A DNA stretch of 64,000 bases from Arcicella aurantiaca (GTDB lineage: Bacteria > Bacteroidota > Bacteroidia > Cytophagales > Spirosomataceae). Location: positions 309,475 to 373,474 of the forward strand of contig NZ_QGGO01000002.1 of the NCBI RefSeq assembly GCF_003148625.1, read 5' to 3'. Positions 9,645-19,800 of this stretch are shown here, in pieces. Position 1 is the stretch's first letter. Each line of letters opens with the position of its first letter. The position numbers were made by a program, and so were the translations under genes. A model generated the notes under the pieces. That model saw nothing but the letters and a program-made list of their open reading frames with translations. It had not been told where the DNA came from and ran no database searches.

Positions 9645-10373
9645 TTAAATTTTATCAATTACATATTTCTCAAACCATTCGGGTAATGTATCCGTCTGAA
9701 TATCAATGGTTTTTCCGTCTTCGATTGAAGCAATAAATCTTTTAGAAATTCCTGAGTTATCAAACAAATAGACTCTATTACTGTATTTTATAGCCTCAAA
9801 AAGAAACGCTAATGACCGATAATATCTTTGGAAAATTTTGTCTTGTGGTACATTATGTCCGCCTAAATTGACACGATTAGAAACACGAGCAATATTGATT
9901 TGAGGGTCTTCTGTCGAAACATAATATAAATATGTTCTGAAACCCAATGCCTGAGCCTTGGCAAGTAAAGCCACTTTGTCGGCAGAAGACATCACTGTTT
10001 CAAAAGTAAAACTCATCTGATTTTCGAGGAATTTATGTCTCAAGAAATCCGAAAAAATGGCACTGACGTAAGAATTAACGGGTATTTTGAGGAAAAACAA
10101 TTTGTTTCCTTCAATTTGGAAATTATCAATCGTCAAACTGAAAGTTAACTTAGGATAGAGTCCAGAGTTGTGGAAAAATACAAGAATTTCGGATATTAAT
10201 ATTTCAAAGGGAAGTGAATCAAGATGATAAAATCCTTTTTCATGAAGTTCTTTTTCAATTTCATCAGGATTGATGTAGAAACCTAACAGATAAGGTTCAA
10301 TCACAGATTTTAAGGTGCTTTTTCCAGAACCATTTGGCCCTGCAAACATACGCATACGAGGTTGATTACTCAT
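9645..10373 (-). CDS. Zeta-toxin-like P-loop kinase/ATPase
   Basis: A 242-residue cytoplasmic protein starting with a perfect Walker A, GPNGSGKST (12-20), followed by the NPDEI segment typical of zeta-toxin/COG4185 proteins and an internal FETVMSS stretch characteristic of the family. Zeta toxins phosphorylate UDP-sugars; many chromosomal COG4185 members have no proven substrate. There is an apparent insertion around residues 60-105 (LTFSLTIDNFQIEGNK region) relative to the compact family core. The start codon directly follows the stop of the small upstream gene, implying translational coupling. It could be a toxin or an uncharacterised small-molecule kinase. Confidence 0.75.
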   Translation of the reverse strand: MSNQPRMRMFAGPNGSGKSTLKSVIEPYLLGFYINPDEIEKELHEKGFYHLDSLPFEILISEILVFFHNSGLYPKLTFSLTIDNFQIEGNKLFFLKIPVNSYVSAIFSDFLRHKFLENQMSFTFETVMSSADKVALLAKAQALGFRTYLYYVSTEDPQINIARVSNRVNLGGHNVPQDKIFQRYYRSLAFLFEAIKYSNRVYLFDNSGISKRFIASIEDGKTIDIQTDTLPEWFEKYVIDKI

Positions 10374-10595
10374 TTACTTGATAATGTAGTGTTTTTGGGT
10401 AATTCTTTTTTCGTGTCTGGGTAAGGTTTTTATTACTCTCTTTTTTCCATCTGGAGAAATCTCCACAATTTTATCATCTTCTAAAACTGTTACGGTATTT
10501 CCCGAAGATAAATTATGCCAATAAGCCTGCTGAAAAGCCAATTCTGCTAAATCAGGGATTTGTGTTTCCAAAAAATTAATATTTTCTTCCGACAT
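10374..10595 (-). CDS. Small antitoxin-like partner of the zeta-like protein
   Basis: A ~73-residue acidic/basic small protein beginning MSEENINFLE. I have seen this type of protein upstream of COG4185 P-loop proteins. It contains an alpha-helical N-terminus (PDLAELAFQQAYW) and a beta-like C-terminal half (VTVLEDDKIVEISPDGKKRVI). An in-frame upstream ATG at 10637 would add 14 residues, but they look unlike the family. It is fused head-to-tail with the P-loop gene (stop immediately followed by ATG), the usual layout of a toxin-antitoxin operon. The antitoxin role is inferred from position only. Confidence 0.6.
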   Translation of the reverse strand: MSEENINFLETQIPDLAELAFQQAYWHNLSSGNTVTVLEDDKIVEISPDGKKRVIKTLPRHEKRITQKHYIIK

Positions 10596-10663
10596 TATCA
10601 TCATTACTTTTTTTAACAAATATAAAATAATATCCATTCGCTTTGGAAATTATAACCAAAAAA

Positions 10664-11878
10664 TCATCTATCCACTTCCCCCATCACCAAATCCATTGAG
10701 CCAATAATCGCCACTAAATCCGCTAACATAGCTCCACGACTAATTTCTGGAATTATCGACAAATTATGCAACGAACACGCCCGAGCTTTTAAGCGTACAG
10801 GAATATCCGAGCGTCCATCGGTACGGAAGAAGAAACCTAATTCGCCTTTCGGATTTTCGGCACGAGCATAAAAATCCATCGCTTGCGGGCGGATTTTCTT
10901 AGGTACTAATCCTTGTGGTTCAAAATCTTGGGTACGTTTATGGTCGTTTTTCAGTTGGATAAGGCATTGCTCAATAATTTTGATGGATTCGTCACATTCT
11001 TCCACACGCACGTAATTTCTATCCCAACAATCGCCAACCGTTCCCATTTCACCTTTCCCGACAGGAATATCAAAATCCATTTCTGGATAAACCGAATACC
11101 CATCCACTTTCCGAAGGTCAAGTTTCAAACCCGAACCCCTCAAAACGGGCCCAGTACAACCGTAATTTATCGCTAAATCCATCGGTAGAACACCTACATT
11201 TGCCGTCCGTTGCACAAAGATTTTATTCTCAATGACTAACTGACGCAATTCTACCATTTTAGGTTTTAGGTAATTGATAAACTCGGTACAACGTTCCTCA
11301 AAACCAACGGGCAAATCGTAAAACAATCCACCTACCCAAATATAATTATAGAGCATTCTCGCCCCACAAATCCACTCTAAAAGACGCTGAATATGCTCAC
11401 GGTCACGCATAATCCATAAAAACGCTGTGTACGCCCCAATGTCCAAACCATACGTACCAATTGCCACAAAATGAGAAGCCAAGCGGTTCAACTCTGCCAC
11501 CAAAACACGGATATACTCAAGGCGTTTAGGAAGTTTGCCCGTCAAATCCAACATTTTTTCCACGCCCATTACGTAAGCGTGTTCCGAGTTCATCGCCGCC
11601 AAATAATCCATTCTATCCACATAAGGAATAATTTGATTGAATGGCAAAGACTCAGCGTGCTTCTCGAAACAACGGTGTAAATAACCCAAATGCGGGATAA
11701 CATCTACCACAAGTTCCCCGTCAGAAATCACTTCCATTCGTAAAACTCCGTGCGTAGATGGGTGTTGAGGCCCTAAAGACAAAATCATTTCCTCCGACCG
11801 CAAGTTTTCTAAACGATACTTGTTGGGGTCAGAAAGTTTGAAGTTTTCGGGTTTATATTGGTATTGAATTTTGTTCAT
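10664..11878 (-). CDS. nuoD: NADH-quinone oxidoreductase subunit D
   Basis: A 404-residue 49-kDa-type subunit of respiratory complex I, peripheral arm, close to the quinone site. The family hallmark LGPQHPSTHGV (~35-45) and the conserved HCFEKHAES-like stretch are present, and the C-terminus ends with GEVDR as in canonical NuoD. Length is normal. It stands alone: no other nuo gene is within 10 kb on either side, unlike the usual nuoA-N operon. It is divergent from the ABC-F gene with a 45-bp gap and leads a leftward run containing the toxin-antitoxin-like pair. Confidence 0.95.
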   Translation of the reverse strand: MNKIQYQYKPENFKLSDPNKYRLENLRSEEMILSLGPQHPSTHGVLRMEVISDGELVVDVIPHLGYLHRCFEKHAESLPFNQIIPYVDRMDYLAAMNSEHAYVMGVEKMLDLTGKLPKRLEYIRVLVAELNRLASHFVAIGTYGLDIGAYTAFLWIMRDREHIQRLLEWICGARMLYNYIWVGGLFYDLPVGFEERCTEFINYLKPKMVELRQLVIENKIFVQRTANVGVLPMDLAINYGCTGPVLRGSGLKLDLRKVDGYSVYPEMDFDIPVGKGEMGTVGDCWDRNYVRVEECDESIKIIEQCLIQLKNDHKRTQDFEPQGLVPKKIRPQAMDFYARAENPKGELGFFFRTDGRSDIPVRLKARACSLHNLSIIPEISRGAMLADLVAIIGSMDLVMGEVDR

Positions 11879-11911
11879 GTTGTAAAATTACGGATTTTCA
11901 CAACCTTGACT

Positions 11912-11919
11912 TACCTTTG
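11912..11919 (+). promoter_or_regulatory. Candidate -7 box of the ABC-F gene, at the start codon
   Basis: TACCTTTG matches TAnnTTTG exactly and ends only 4 nt before the ATG at 11924. If used, transcription would begin at or next to the start codon and the mRNA would be leaderless or nearly so. No strong -33 TTG is seen. Confidence 0.4.
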
Positions 11920-11923
11920 CACC

Positions 11924-13825
11924 ATGAATTATTTATCAGCAGAGAACATCTCTAAGAATTATAACGAGCGTTGGTTGTTTAAGGGAATCAACTTTGGTAT
12001 CCTCAAAGGCGACAAGGTGGCTTTGGTCGGGCAAAATGGTACGGGTAAAACTACCTTAATGAACATTTTAGCGGGTATTATTCCTGCCGACGAAGGTACG
12101 GTTTCTATCCGCAAAGGTATTTCGGTGGGTTATTTATTCCAAAATCCTGCTTTCGACGAAAACTTATCGGTAATGGATACGCTTTTTTCGGGCGAATCTC
12201 CTGCCAATCAAGCAATTAAGGCTTACGAAAAATCATTACTTCACCCAGAAGATATGGAACAAATGTCGGAGGCTTTGGAAATGATGGATAAATACCAAGC
12301 TTGGGACTATGAAAGTAGAGTAAAACAGATTCTCGGAAAATTGGGAATTCATGATTTTGACCGTAAAATTTCGGCACTTTCGGGTGGACAACGCAAGCGT
12401 GTGGCAATGGCGAAGGTTTTGATTGAAGAACCCGATTTCATGATTTTTGATGAGCCTACCAACCACTTGGATTTGGAGACCATCGAATGGCTTGAACAAA
12501 CACTTTCTGCCCAAAATATTACGCTACTTTTGGTAACGCACGATAGATATTTCTTGGACAGAGTTTGCAACAATATCGTTGAATTAGACAACGGAAGTAT
12601 ATACACCTACAAAGGAAATTACAGTTATTTCTTGGAGAAAAAAGCCGAAAGAGAGGCTTCAGAGGCTGCCAGTATCGACAAAGCCAAAAACACACTTCGT
12701 ACCGAATTGGAATGGATGCGTCGCCAACCAAAAGCTCGTGGAACAAAGGCTCAGTACCGTATTGACGCTTTTCATGAGTTAAAAGAGAAGGCTTCACAAA
12801 CAAAAGACGACTCAAAAGTACAGTTAAATGTAAAAATGACTCGTCAGGGAAGTAAGATTTTAGAAATTGATGATTTGTGTAAATCTTTCGGAACACAGAA
12901 AGTTGTTGACCACTTTTCATATATCTTCCAACGTGGCGACCGTGTAGGAATTATCGGGAAAAACGGTATCGGAAAATCAACGTTTTTAAATATGCTTACC
13001 CAAAATCTAAAACCAGATTCGGGGAAAATAACAACGGGCGAAACGGTCGTTTACGGATATTACACGCAGGGAGATTTAGACTTCAAACCAGAGGACAGAG
13101 TAATTGACGTAATCAAAGAAATTGCTGAAGTCGTAACCGTTGGAACAGGCGAAACCATTTCTGCAAGTCAGTTTTTAACCCACTTCAAATTCGACCCAAA
13201 AGTGCAGTATGGCATGGTTGAAAAGCTATCAGGTGGAGAAAAAAGACGTTTGCAATTAATGAAAGTGCTTATCAAAAATCCTAACTTTTTGATTCTCGAT
13301 GAGCCAACCAACGACCTTGATATTCAGACACTTAACATCTTAGAAGACTTTTTAATGGCTTTTGGTGGTTGTTTGATGTTGGTTTCTCACGACCGTTATT
13401 TCATGGACAAATTAGTTGAACACCTTTTTGTTTTTGAAGGAAACGGAGTCATTCGTGACTTTCCAGGAAACTACACAGATTACCGTGATTGGGCAGATAG
13501 TCCAGAAGCAATTGCCGCAGGAGCTACGCAGGCAGAGGAAATTAAAAAATCAAGTGCTAATAATCTTTCCACAACGGTTAGTAAAACACAAGAACCTGTT
13601 AATCAACCTGTTAAAAAGAAATTGTCGTTCAAAGAACAAAAAGAATACGACGATTTAGGAAAAGCTATTGAACAATTAGAAGCTAAAAAGGAAGGACTTA
13701 CTGAGCAACTTAACGGTGGCGGTTCGTATGAAGATTTAGCAAATTGGGCAAAAGAAATTGAGGCAATTACCAATGAATTAGACGAAAAAGAATTGCGTTG
13801 GTTAGAGCTTTCTGAGAATATGTAA
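11924..13825 (+). CDS. ABC-F family ATPase, Uup-like
   Basis: A 633-residue soluble protein with two ABC ATPase domains and no membrane segments. Walker A motifs are GQNGTGKT (36-43) and GKNGIGKS; signatures are LSGGQRKR and LSGGEKRR; Walker B motifs end DEPTNHLD and DEPTNDLD. A C-terminal lysine/glutamate-rich coiled coil (~565-633) resembles the Uup DNA/ribosome-binding domain and distinguishes it from EttA. ABC-F proteins act on the ribosome or in tolerance of replication/translation stress. The start is placed at MNYLSAEN because the upstream in-frame ATG (11858) would overlap the nuoD start and add non-homologous residues. Confidence 0.9.
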   Translation: MNYLSAENISKNYNERWLFKGINFGILKGDKVALVGQNGTGKTTLMNILAGIIPADEGTVSIRKGISVGYLFQNPAFDENLSVMDTLFSGESPANQAIKAYEKSLLHPEDMEQMSEALEMMDKYQAWDYESRVKQILGKLGIHDFDRKISALSGGQRKRVAMAKVLIEEPDFMIFDEPTNHLDLETIEWLEQTLSAQNITLLLVTHDRYFLDRVCNNIVELDNGSIYTYKGNYSYFLEKKAEREASEAASIDKAKNTLRTELEWMRRQPKARGTKAQYRIDAFHELKEKASQTKDDSKVQLNVKMTRQGSKILEIDDLCKSFGTQKVVDHFSYIFQRGDRVGIIGKNGIGKSTFLNMLTQNLKPDSGKITTGETVVYGYYTQGDLDFKPEDRVIDVIKEIAEVVTVGTGETISASQFLTHFKFDPKVQYGMVEKLSGGEKRRLQLMKVLIKNPNFLILDEPTNDLDIQTLNILEDFLMAFGGCLMLVSHDRYFMDKLVEHLFVFEGNGVIRDFPGNYTDYRDWADSPEAIAAGATQAEEIKKSSANNLSTTVSKTQEPVNQPVKKKLSFKEQKEYDDLGKAIEQLEAKKEGLTEQLNGGGSYEDLANWAKEIEAITNELDEKELRWLELSENM

Positions 13826-13836
13826 TCTACAAAATT

Positions 13837-13924
13837 GACCACAGATGACGCTGATTTAACGGATTTACACGGATAAAAATTAAAAATTCTGTGCAAATCC
13901 GTTAAATCTGTAACATCAGTGGTC
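13837..13924. repeat. 88-bp imperfect inverted repeat between convergent genes
   Basis: The outer ends GACCACAGATG and CATCAGTGGTC are complementary with one mismatch, and the inner parts (GATTTAACGGATTT and AAATCCGTTAAATC) pair almost perfectly around an AT-rich loop. Motifs of the type ACAGATTTAACGGATTT are a commonly seen dispersed intergenic repeat in Bacteroidota. Its position, 12 bp after the ABC-F stop and 9 bp before the end of the convergent Dabb gene, suits a bidirectional terminator. Confidence 0.75.
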
Positions 13925-13932
13925 TATTTTCT

Positions 13933-14364
13933 CTAAATCACCGCAGAATCATAAACTACCACTTTCGACCATAGATTTTTATGGTCTTCGATAAACTGCT
14001 TGTGCAAGGGATGTACTAAATATTTCTCTTCGTCCGACTTACTTCCAAAGATTAAAAGCACCGAAAACGAGTACGAAGCATCAGTTACAGGCTTATCAAA
14101 ATCGTTAATTGATGGCGAACCAATATGAGCCATTTTAATTTCTTTAATTTTGCCCAAAGCTCTCAAGCCAGCCAATAATTTATCATGTTCTTGCTTATTT
14201 TTTGGGTTTTTGAGCCAAAAGAAAACGTGATGAACAAATGGCAAAACTTCCCCTTTTACGGTATTTGCTTCTGCCTCTGAGCTACTTAAAGTTGTCATAA
14301 CAGTTCCTGCCACTAAAGCAGCGGTTGATTTTTCTAAAAATTCTCTTCTTGACGAATTTTCCAT
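13933..14364 (-). CDS. Tat-exported Dabb (stress-responsive A/B-barrel) domain protein
   Basis: About 143 residues. The chosen start gives MENSSRREFLEKS, a twin-arginine signal (SRREFL) followed by a hydrophobic stretch. A longer in-frame start at 14409 would push the RR pair far from the N-terminus. The mature domain begins FVHHVFFWLKNP, the typical first strand of a dimeric alpha-beta barrel (Dabb), and ends with a second strand/helix pair. Dabb proteins form small ligand-binding or enzyme-like barrels; the substrate is unknown. The exported location is inferred from the signal. It lies downstream of comEC in the same direction. Confidence 0.8.
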   Translation of the reverse strand: MENSSRREFLEKSTAALVAGTVMTTLSSSEAEANTVKGEVLPFVHHVFFWLKNPKNKQEHDKLLAGLRALGKIKEIKMAHIGSPSINDFDKPVTDASYSFSVLLIFGSKSDEEKYLVHPLHKQFIEDHKNLWSKVVVYDSAVI

Positions 14365-14486
14365 AGTTTTTGAATATAAATAAGCGAAAAAGCGATTTGC
14401 GAACAGCAAATCTCTAAAAATTAATGTTGCATAAAAGTAATTAAATTTTCGTATTCTCTAATCCGCCCTTATCCATTCTCTAAAAC

Positions 14487-16646
14487 CTATTCATTATTCT
14501 TTATTTTCAACGCTCCACTCCTACTTAAATCAACATATTTCAATCCCATTTCTTCTGCCTGATTAGACAATTTATCAGCATACCAACGAGTATAAGAAGC
14601 ATCAATTATCAATTTTTCAAATTGTACTTTACCAATAATTTGGCTCAGGTCTTTTACCGATTTATTTGCTAAAATTAAATAGTCAACTGATACGTTTTTA
14701 GCTTCAAAATCTTTATGCTTCAGATTTTTACCAATCCAAAGAAAGGTTTTGTTATTCCATGAAATCACAGCGGTAGAATCTTGACTTCTAATATTGACCA
14801 CATTGTTTTTGGAATGGTAATTTTCCAATAAATCAAGTTTTAAAGTATCTCTCACCCCAAGACTTGACCAATAATTATTTACCCGAAAACCAATTTCTTT
14901 TCTACTATCTAAAAAGCCTTTATTAGCCAATATGATAGCATTTTTACCATTTACAAAGGTAATAGCAGAATGCTTAGGTGTTGATAAAATTGTGCATAAC
15001 TCTTGCTGATTTCTTTGTAATTTTTCGTGAAAATTTAAAAAAAATAAGTTACCCACAAATCCACAACTTATCCACACCCAAGCGTATTTTCTGGTTTTCC
15101 ATAAAGCAATTAAGCTAAAAATCAAAGCATACATTAACCACATTTCATAAGTAGAAATCCATAAAAATTTAGTGACTGATAATGGTAAATATTCAAACCA
15201 AAGGACAGTTTCATTTAGTAACAAAATTGTATATTTCAAACATTGACCTAAAAAATTCGTAATTGATATTAAGTCAAATAATAGTAGTAAATTAGCTAAA
15301 ATTGCAAAGCCCAAACCAGCCATTAATACAATTGATGACAATAAAATTACGATGGGATTTGCAAAAAGAAAGTAATTTGGAAATTGATGAAAATAATAAA
15401 TCGTCACAGGAAGTGTAGCAATCTGAGCAGCAACGGCTACCGTAGTAACTTTCCAAATTCTATCAGCAATTCTATAAATCCAATTTTTATTTTTATCAAT
15501 TACTAAAATAGGATTTAGTAATGGTTGAAAAAATATCATTCCAAAAACTGCTAAATACGATAATTGAAAACCTACATTAAATATAAAATTGGGATTATAA
15601 AGCAAAATACAAAAAGCAGAAAAAGCGGTGGTATTGTAGGCGTCTTTATTTTTTTGATAAATTTCTGCAAATAGAAAAATAGAAAACATAATGGTAGAAC
15701 GCAAAACGGGAGAAGACAAACCTGTGATAAAAGCGTAAGACCATAAAATTGAAAAGATTAACCAAAATAATATTATTTTTCCCGTCTTTCCTTTTTTCTT
15801 TAAAGATTTTAAAAGCCAGAGCAAAACTGCATAAATTACGCCCACGTGTAAACCCGAAACCGAAAGTACGTGAATTGCTCCAGCAGCAGAATATGCCTGC
15901 ATTAAGTCGTTTGATAAATCATCACGCTGTCCCAAAATCATGGCATTGGCAACACCATACTGATTTTTGCCCTCAACGAAGGTCGTGAGAATTGAATCTA
16001 CACGAGCATTTATTCTCAAAGCAAAATTTATTAAAATCTCAGGCGGTTTATTTCCAACTTTTTCAATGTTTTCCGAACGTAAATATTGTTGATAACCCAC
16101 ATTTTGATTTCGCATATATTGCTGATAATCAAATTCTTCTGGATTTTTAGGCGAACTTATTTCTTGTGGCTTTCCTTTTACAAAAAATATATCTCCATAT
16201 CGAGGTTTTTCCACAGAGTGATTGTCAAAATAAAGTAAAATTTTGCCAGATGTGGATAAGATACGATTATCCACAATCACCGACCGAATCTCACCAGTAC
16301 ATTTCCATGAATTTTCTTTTTCTTCGACCAAGTTATCCACAATTACTTCATAATGGGAAATTTCTTTCGACCAATGTGTATAATGTTGTGGATAATTCAT
16401 TTCATCGTTCAGAAAAGAGACTTCATAAGCAGACAATATCAAAAATAGACTTCCGACAAAACCTATAAGCAATTGATTCTTAATTTTTCGTCTAAAAATA
16501 AATAAGAAAGCATAGAGAAAGGAGATAAAAACCCAAGCACCCAATACAAAATAAATTGGTAAAAGGGGCAAAAAACGATAAAGCAAAATGCCACAGATAA
16601 GCACGATACAATATCGAACAAATGGAAATGTAGAAAAATGATTCAT
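14487..16646 (-). CDS. comEC: ComEC/Rec2-family DNA-uptake channel protein
   Basis: A 719-residue polytopic membrane protein. N-terminal hydrophobic segments and a DUF4131-like OB region precede the competence domain, which carries the diagnostic LSVSGLHVGV motif (~residue 257). About ten membrane helices follow to ~residue 520, then a C-terminal soluble region corresponding to the metallo-beta-lactamase-like domain. That domain looks shortened: the HxHxDH motif is not visible, as in many Bacteroidota ComEC proteins. The protein should transport single-stranded DNA across the inner membrane. No other competence gene is adjacent. It is divergent from the SWIM/SNF2 gene. Confidence 0.9.
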   Translation of the reverse strand: MNHFSTFPFVRYCIVLICGILLYRFLPLLPIYFVLGAWVFISFLYAFLFIFRRKIKNQLLIGFVGSLFLILSAYEVSFLNDEMNYPQHYTHWSKEISHYEVIVDNLVEEKENSWKCTGEIRSVIVDNRILSTSGKILLYFDNHSVEKPRYGDIFFVKGKPQEISSPKNPEEFDYQQYMRNQNVGYQQYLRSENIEKVGNKPPEILINFALRINARVDSILTTFVEGKNQYGVANAMILGQRDDLSNDLMQAYSAAGAIHVLSVSGLHVGVIYAVLLWLLKSLKKKGKTGKIILFWLIFSILWSYAFITGLSSPVLRSTIMFSIFLFAEIYQKNKDAYNTTAFSAFCILLYNPNFIFNVGFQLSYLAVFGMIFFQPLLNPILVIDKNKNWIYRIADRIWKVTTVAVAAQIATLPVTIYYFHQFPNYFLFANPIVILLSSIVLMAGLGFAILANLLLLFDLISITNFLGQCLKYTILLLNETVLWFEYLPLSVTKFLWISTYEMWLMYALIFSLIALWKTRKYAWVWISCGFVGNLFFLNFHEKLQRNQQELCTILSTPKHSAITFVNGKNAIILANKGFLDSRKEIGFRVNNYWSSLGVRDTLKLDLLENYHSKNNVVNIRSQDSTAVISWNNKTFLWIGKNLKHKDFEAKNVSVDYLILANKSVKDLSQIIGKVQFEKLIIDASYTRWYADKLSNQAEEMGLKYVDLSRSGALKIKNNE

Positions 16647-16748
16647 TATTATCTAAGTTGTAGTTTACTAATTGAATATAGCAAATTTTCCTGATTTTTA
16701 AGCTAAAAACCCTCCAAACAAGAAAATAATGCACCTTTTTTCCTTTCA

Positions 16749-16781
16749 TTGCCTTTTTACCCTCTAAATTCAGTACCTTTG
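16749..16781 (+). promoter_or_regulatory. Bacteroidota-type promoter of the SWIM/SNF2 gene
   Basis: TTG at 16749-16751 and TACCTTTG at 16774-16781 match the -33/-7 consensus with 22 nt between them. The start codon follows 35 nt after the -7 box. Confidence 0.55.
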
Positions 16782-16816
16782 CAGATTAGCGATTTTTAAA
16801 ATTTAGCACATTAGAT

Positions 16817-19800
16817 ATGTCTTCAATTATTATAGAGAAATTAAAAAAATACCTCAAGTCAAATGCACTTCCACAAAGCGTTTCAAAGGGAAAAACAATT
16901 TTTGCAAACGGAAAGGTAAGTGTCGAGAAGTTTTCAAATGTAGAGAAAGGTGAAGCCATTTTTAAAGTTAAAAGTGACACAAGCTCAAAAATTTACACCA
17001 TAAATGCCAAGAATTGGAACACCCCCATTGTAAGTACCAATTGCAGTTGTGATTATGATTGGGGCGGAATTTGCAAACACAGAGTGGCGGCTTTAATGGT
17101 TCTTGAAAATGAAATTATAAAACACACCACCACCAATGCCAATATTTTTGCACCCAAGAAAAAAACTTATCCAACTTCACAGCACATTATTCGCATAAGC
17201 TCTTTTGATGATTGGACACTGAAAAATTTGGTTTCCTTAGATGACTGGAAAAACAGAGCTAACGTAAAAAAGGTACAAATTTTATCGGCTCTCAACGGCG
17301 AAGCAATCTTAGATGTAAATTATAAGGGAGAGGATTTCGAGGTAAAATTCACACAATTAAAATTTAATAGTGAATTATCCACACATTGTTCATGCTCGCA
17401 AGAGCTTGAAAATCAGGCTTGTATCCATAAATTGGCAGCATTTATTGCCGTGCGTGACGCTTTCGGTGCGAATAATCCTTTTGATAGAATGAGAGATTAT
17501 ACTATCGAAAAAAATAAGCTTTTAGCAGAGTACGGCTTTACGATGGATGATGATTTGAAGGGAAATTTTGATTTTAAATTGCAAGCCAATGGCGACCTTC
17601 AATTATTAAAACTGGATGCAAGTATCCAAAAAATTAGCCAATATCAAAACTGGAGAGCGGTCAATAATAGTATTTTCAGAAAGCCCGAAACCATTTTTAG
17701 TATCGGTGCAAGTGAAGGACAAAGAGAACAACGCCAATTATTGTACGTTATCAGATGCAAAGGTGAAGAATTTGTCAATGATGTTGCGGTTGATACCTAT
17801 TCATATAAAGCAGCGGGTAATGGCAAAATGACCTATATTCGTTCATTAAAAGATAGTGATGTTGAGAGTTTGCCAAAAATGGAAGACTCTGATAATCAAA
17901 TCATTAACTTAGCAAATAGCATAAAAGATGATGGTTTAAAGAATTTTGGAAAGAAGAAAGAACTACGTCTTCCATTCTTTTATGACTACCTAAATAGAGA
18001 AGAAATTTCGGCAAATGATGCTCCAATTATTGAGGAATATATCAACAAAAAGCTTAATAAAATCTTCCGTTTATTGTCTGAAAAACAAGTATTTACAAGT
18101 GCAACTTCTTACGTTGCAAATCAAACTGACATTGAGGAAGTACAAATTTCTACGGAGCAAATTTTACCATTCTTTATCCTAAAAGAAGATGAAGATTTTG
18201 TGGTTTTAGAAGGCTATACCAAACTTCATGGTAAAAAAGTAAAATTGGCTTCTTTAACAAATCCGGGAAGTTATTGGACACGCTCTTTCGGAAAAACAAT
18301 TTATAAATTAGCAAACCCAGAAGTTGCCAATTTATTGAGTTATTTACCTAAAAATGGACTGATAAAAGTTAGAAAATCTAACTTTTCGGGTTTTTTCCAA
18401 GACTTCGTTTTACCACTTGCAGAGAAATTCACGATTGACTTACAAGTATCACAAGCCATTGAAGTACAGTCACTTAACTTCAAAGAAGCTAAAATATATT
18501 TAAAGGAAGACGAATCAAATTTAATGTTGATTCCTATTTATGAATACACCAAAAATGATGGTGAAGAAATTGTTGAAAACCCAGTAACAATTGAGTTTTC
18601 GCATGACTATAAAACAAATAAAATAAATTACGAATCTGAAAAAATCATGATTCAGGAACGTAATGCGGAAGCGGAAAAATATTATTATGATATTATCCGT
18701 GAACAAAATATTGAATTCAATAGTCAGGAGCAATATCCTTTCTTTTTCTTGAGTTTCAATGATGTTTTAAAAGATGGTTGGCTCTTCAAATTTTTTGAAG
18801 CCATGAAAGAGCAAAATATAACTATTTATGGATTTAAGGAATTAAAGAAATTCAAATACAATCCTAATAAAGCTGTATTTAACATTAAAGCAGGCTCTGG
18901 AATTGACTGGTTTGATATGCACATTGAAGTTCAATTTGGAGAGCAAATGGTGGGCATCAAAGAAATTCAAAAAGCGGTTTTAAAGAAACAAAATTATGTT
19001 GAATTGAAAGATGGTTCTTTAGGAATGTTACCCGAAGAATGGTTGAAAAAATATGAAAATATCTTAAAATTTGGTCGTATAAAAGGAGAAGAATTACAAG
19101 TTTCTAAACTTCACTTCTCATTAATTGATGAATTAAGTAAAGATATTGATAGCTTTGAAATTGAGCAGGAATTATTTGAAAAAAAGAGTAAACTTCTGAA
19201 TTTCAAAGAGATGGCAGAAATACCATTACCAAACAACATTGAAGCAAAACTACGTGATTATCAAGTAGAAGGCTTTAAGTGGTTGAATTTCTTAGATGAA
19301 TTTTCGTGGGGTGGTATCCTTGCTGATGATATGGGGCTTGGCAAAACCTTACAGATGCTAACGTTCATTCAGGAGCAACAAAACCGTAATGGGAAGTCGG
19401 TAAATTTAGTGGTTTTACCTACAACACTAATATTTAACTGGCAAGCAGAAGCGGCAAAATTCTGTCCAGATTTAAAACTATATGTGCATCGTGGCGGTAC
19501 ACGCCAAAAGGCAAATGAGCATTGGAGCGAGTACGACATCATCTTGACAACCTATGGAATGGTGCGTTCAGATATTGAACTTTTCCGTGAATTCCATTTT
19601 AACTATATTATTCTGGATGAGTCGCAAGCTATTAAAAATCCAGACTCTTTGATTTCTAAAGCGGTCAAATTATTGAACTCAAGAAACCGTTTGGTGATGA
19701 CAGGAACACCCGTTGAAAACAATACTTTCGACTTGTTTTCACAAATGGAATTCATCAATCCAGGTTTATTGGGTAGTGGTGAATTCTTCAAAACTGAATT

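Noticed and set aside
12236-12920. Minus-strand ORFs opposite the ABC-F gene
   Set aside because: They lie antisense to a fully conserved ABC-F sequence and have no domain pattern of their own.
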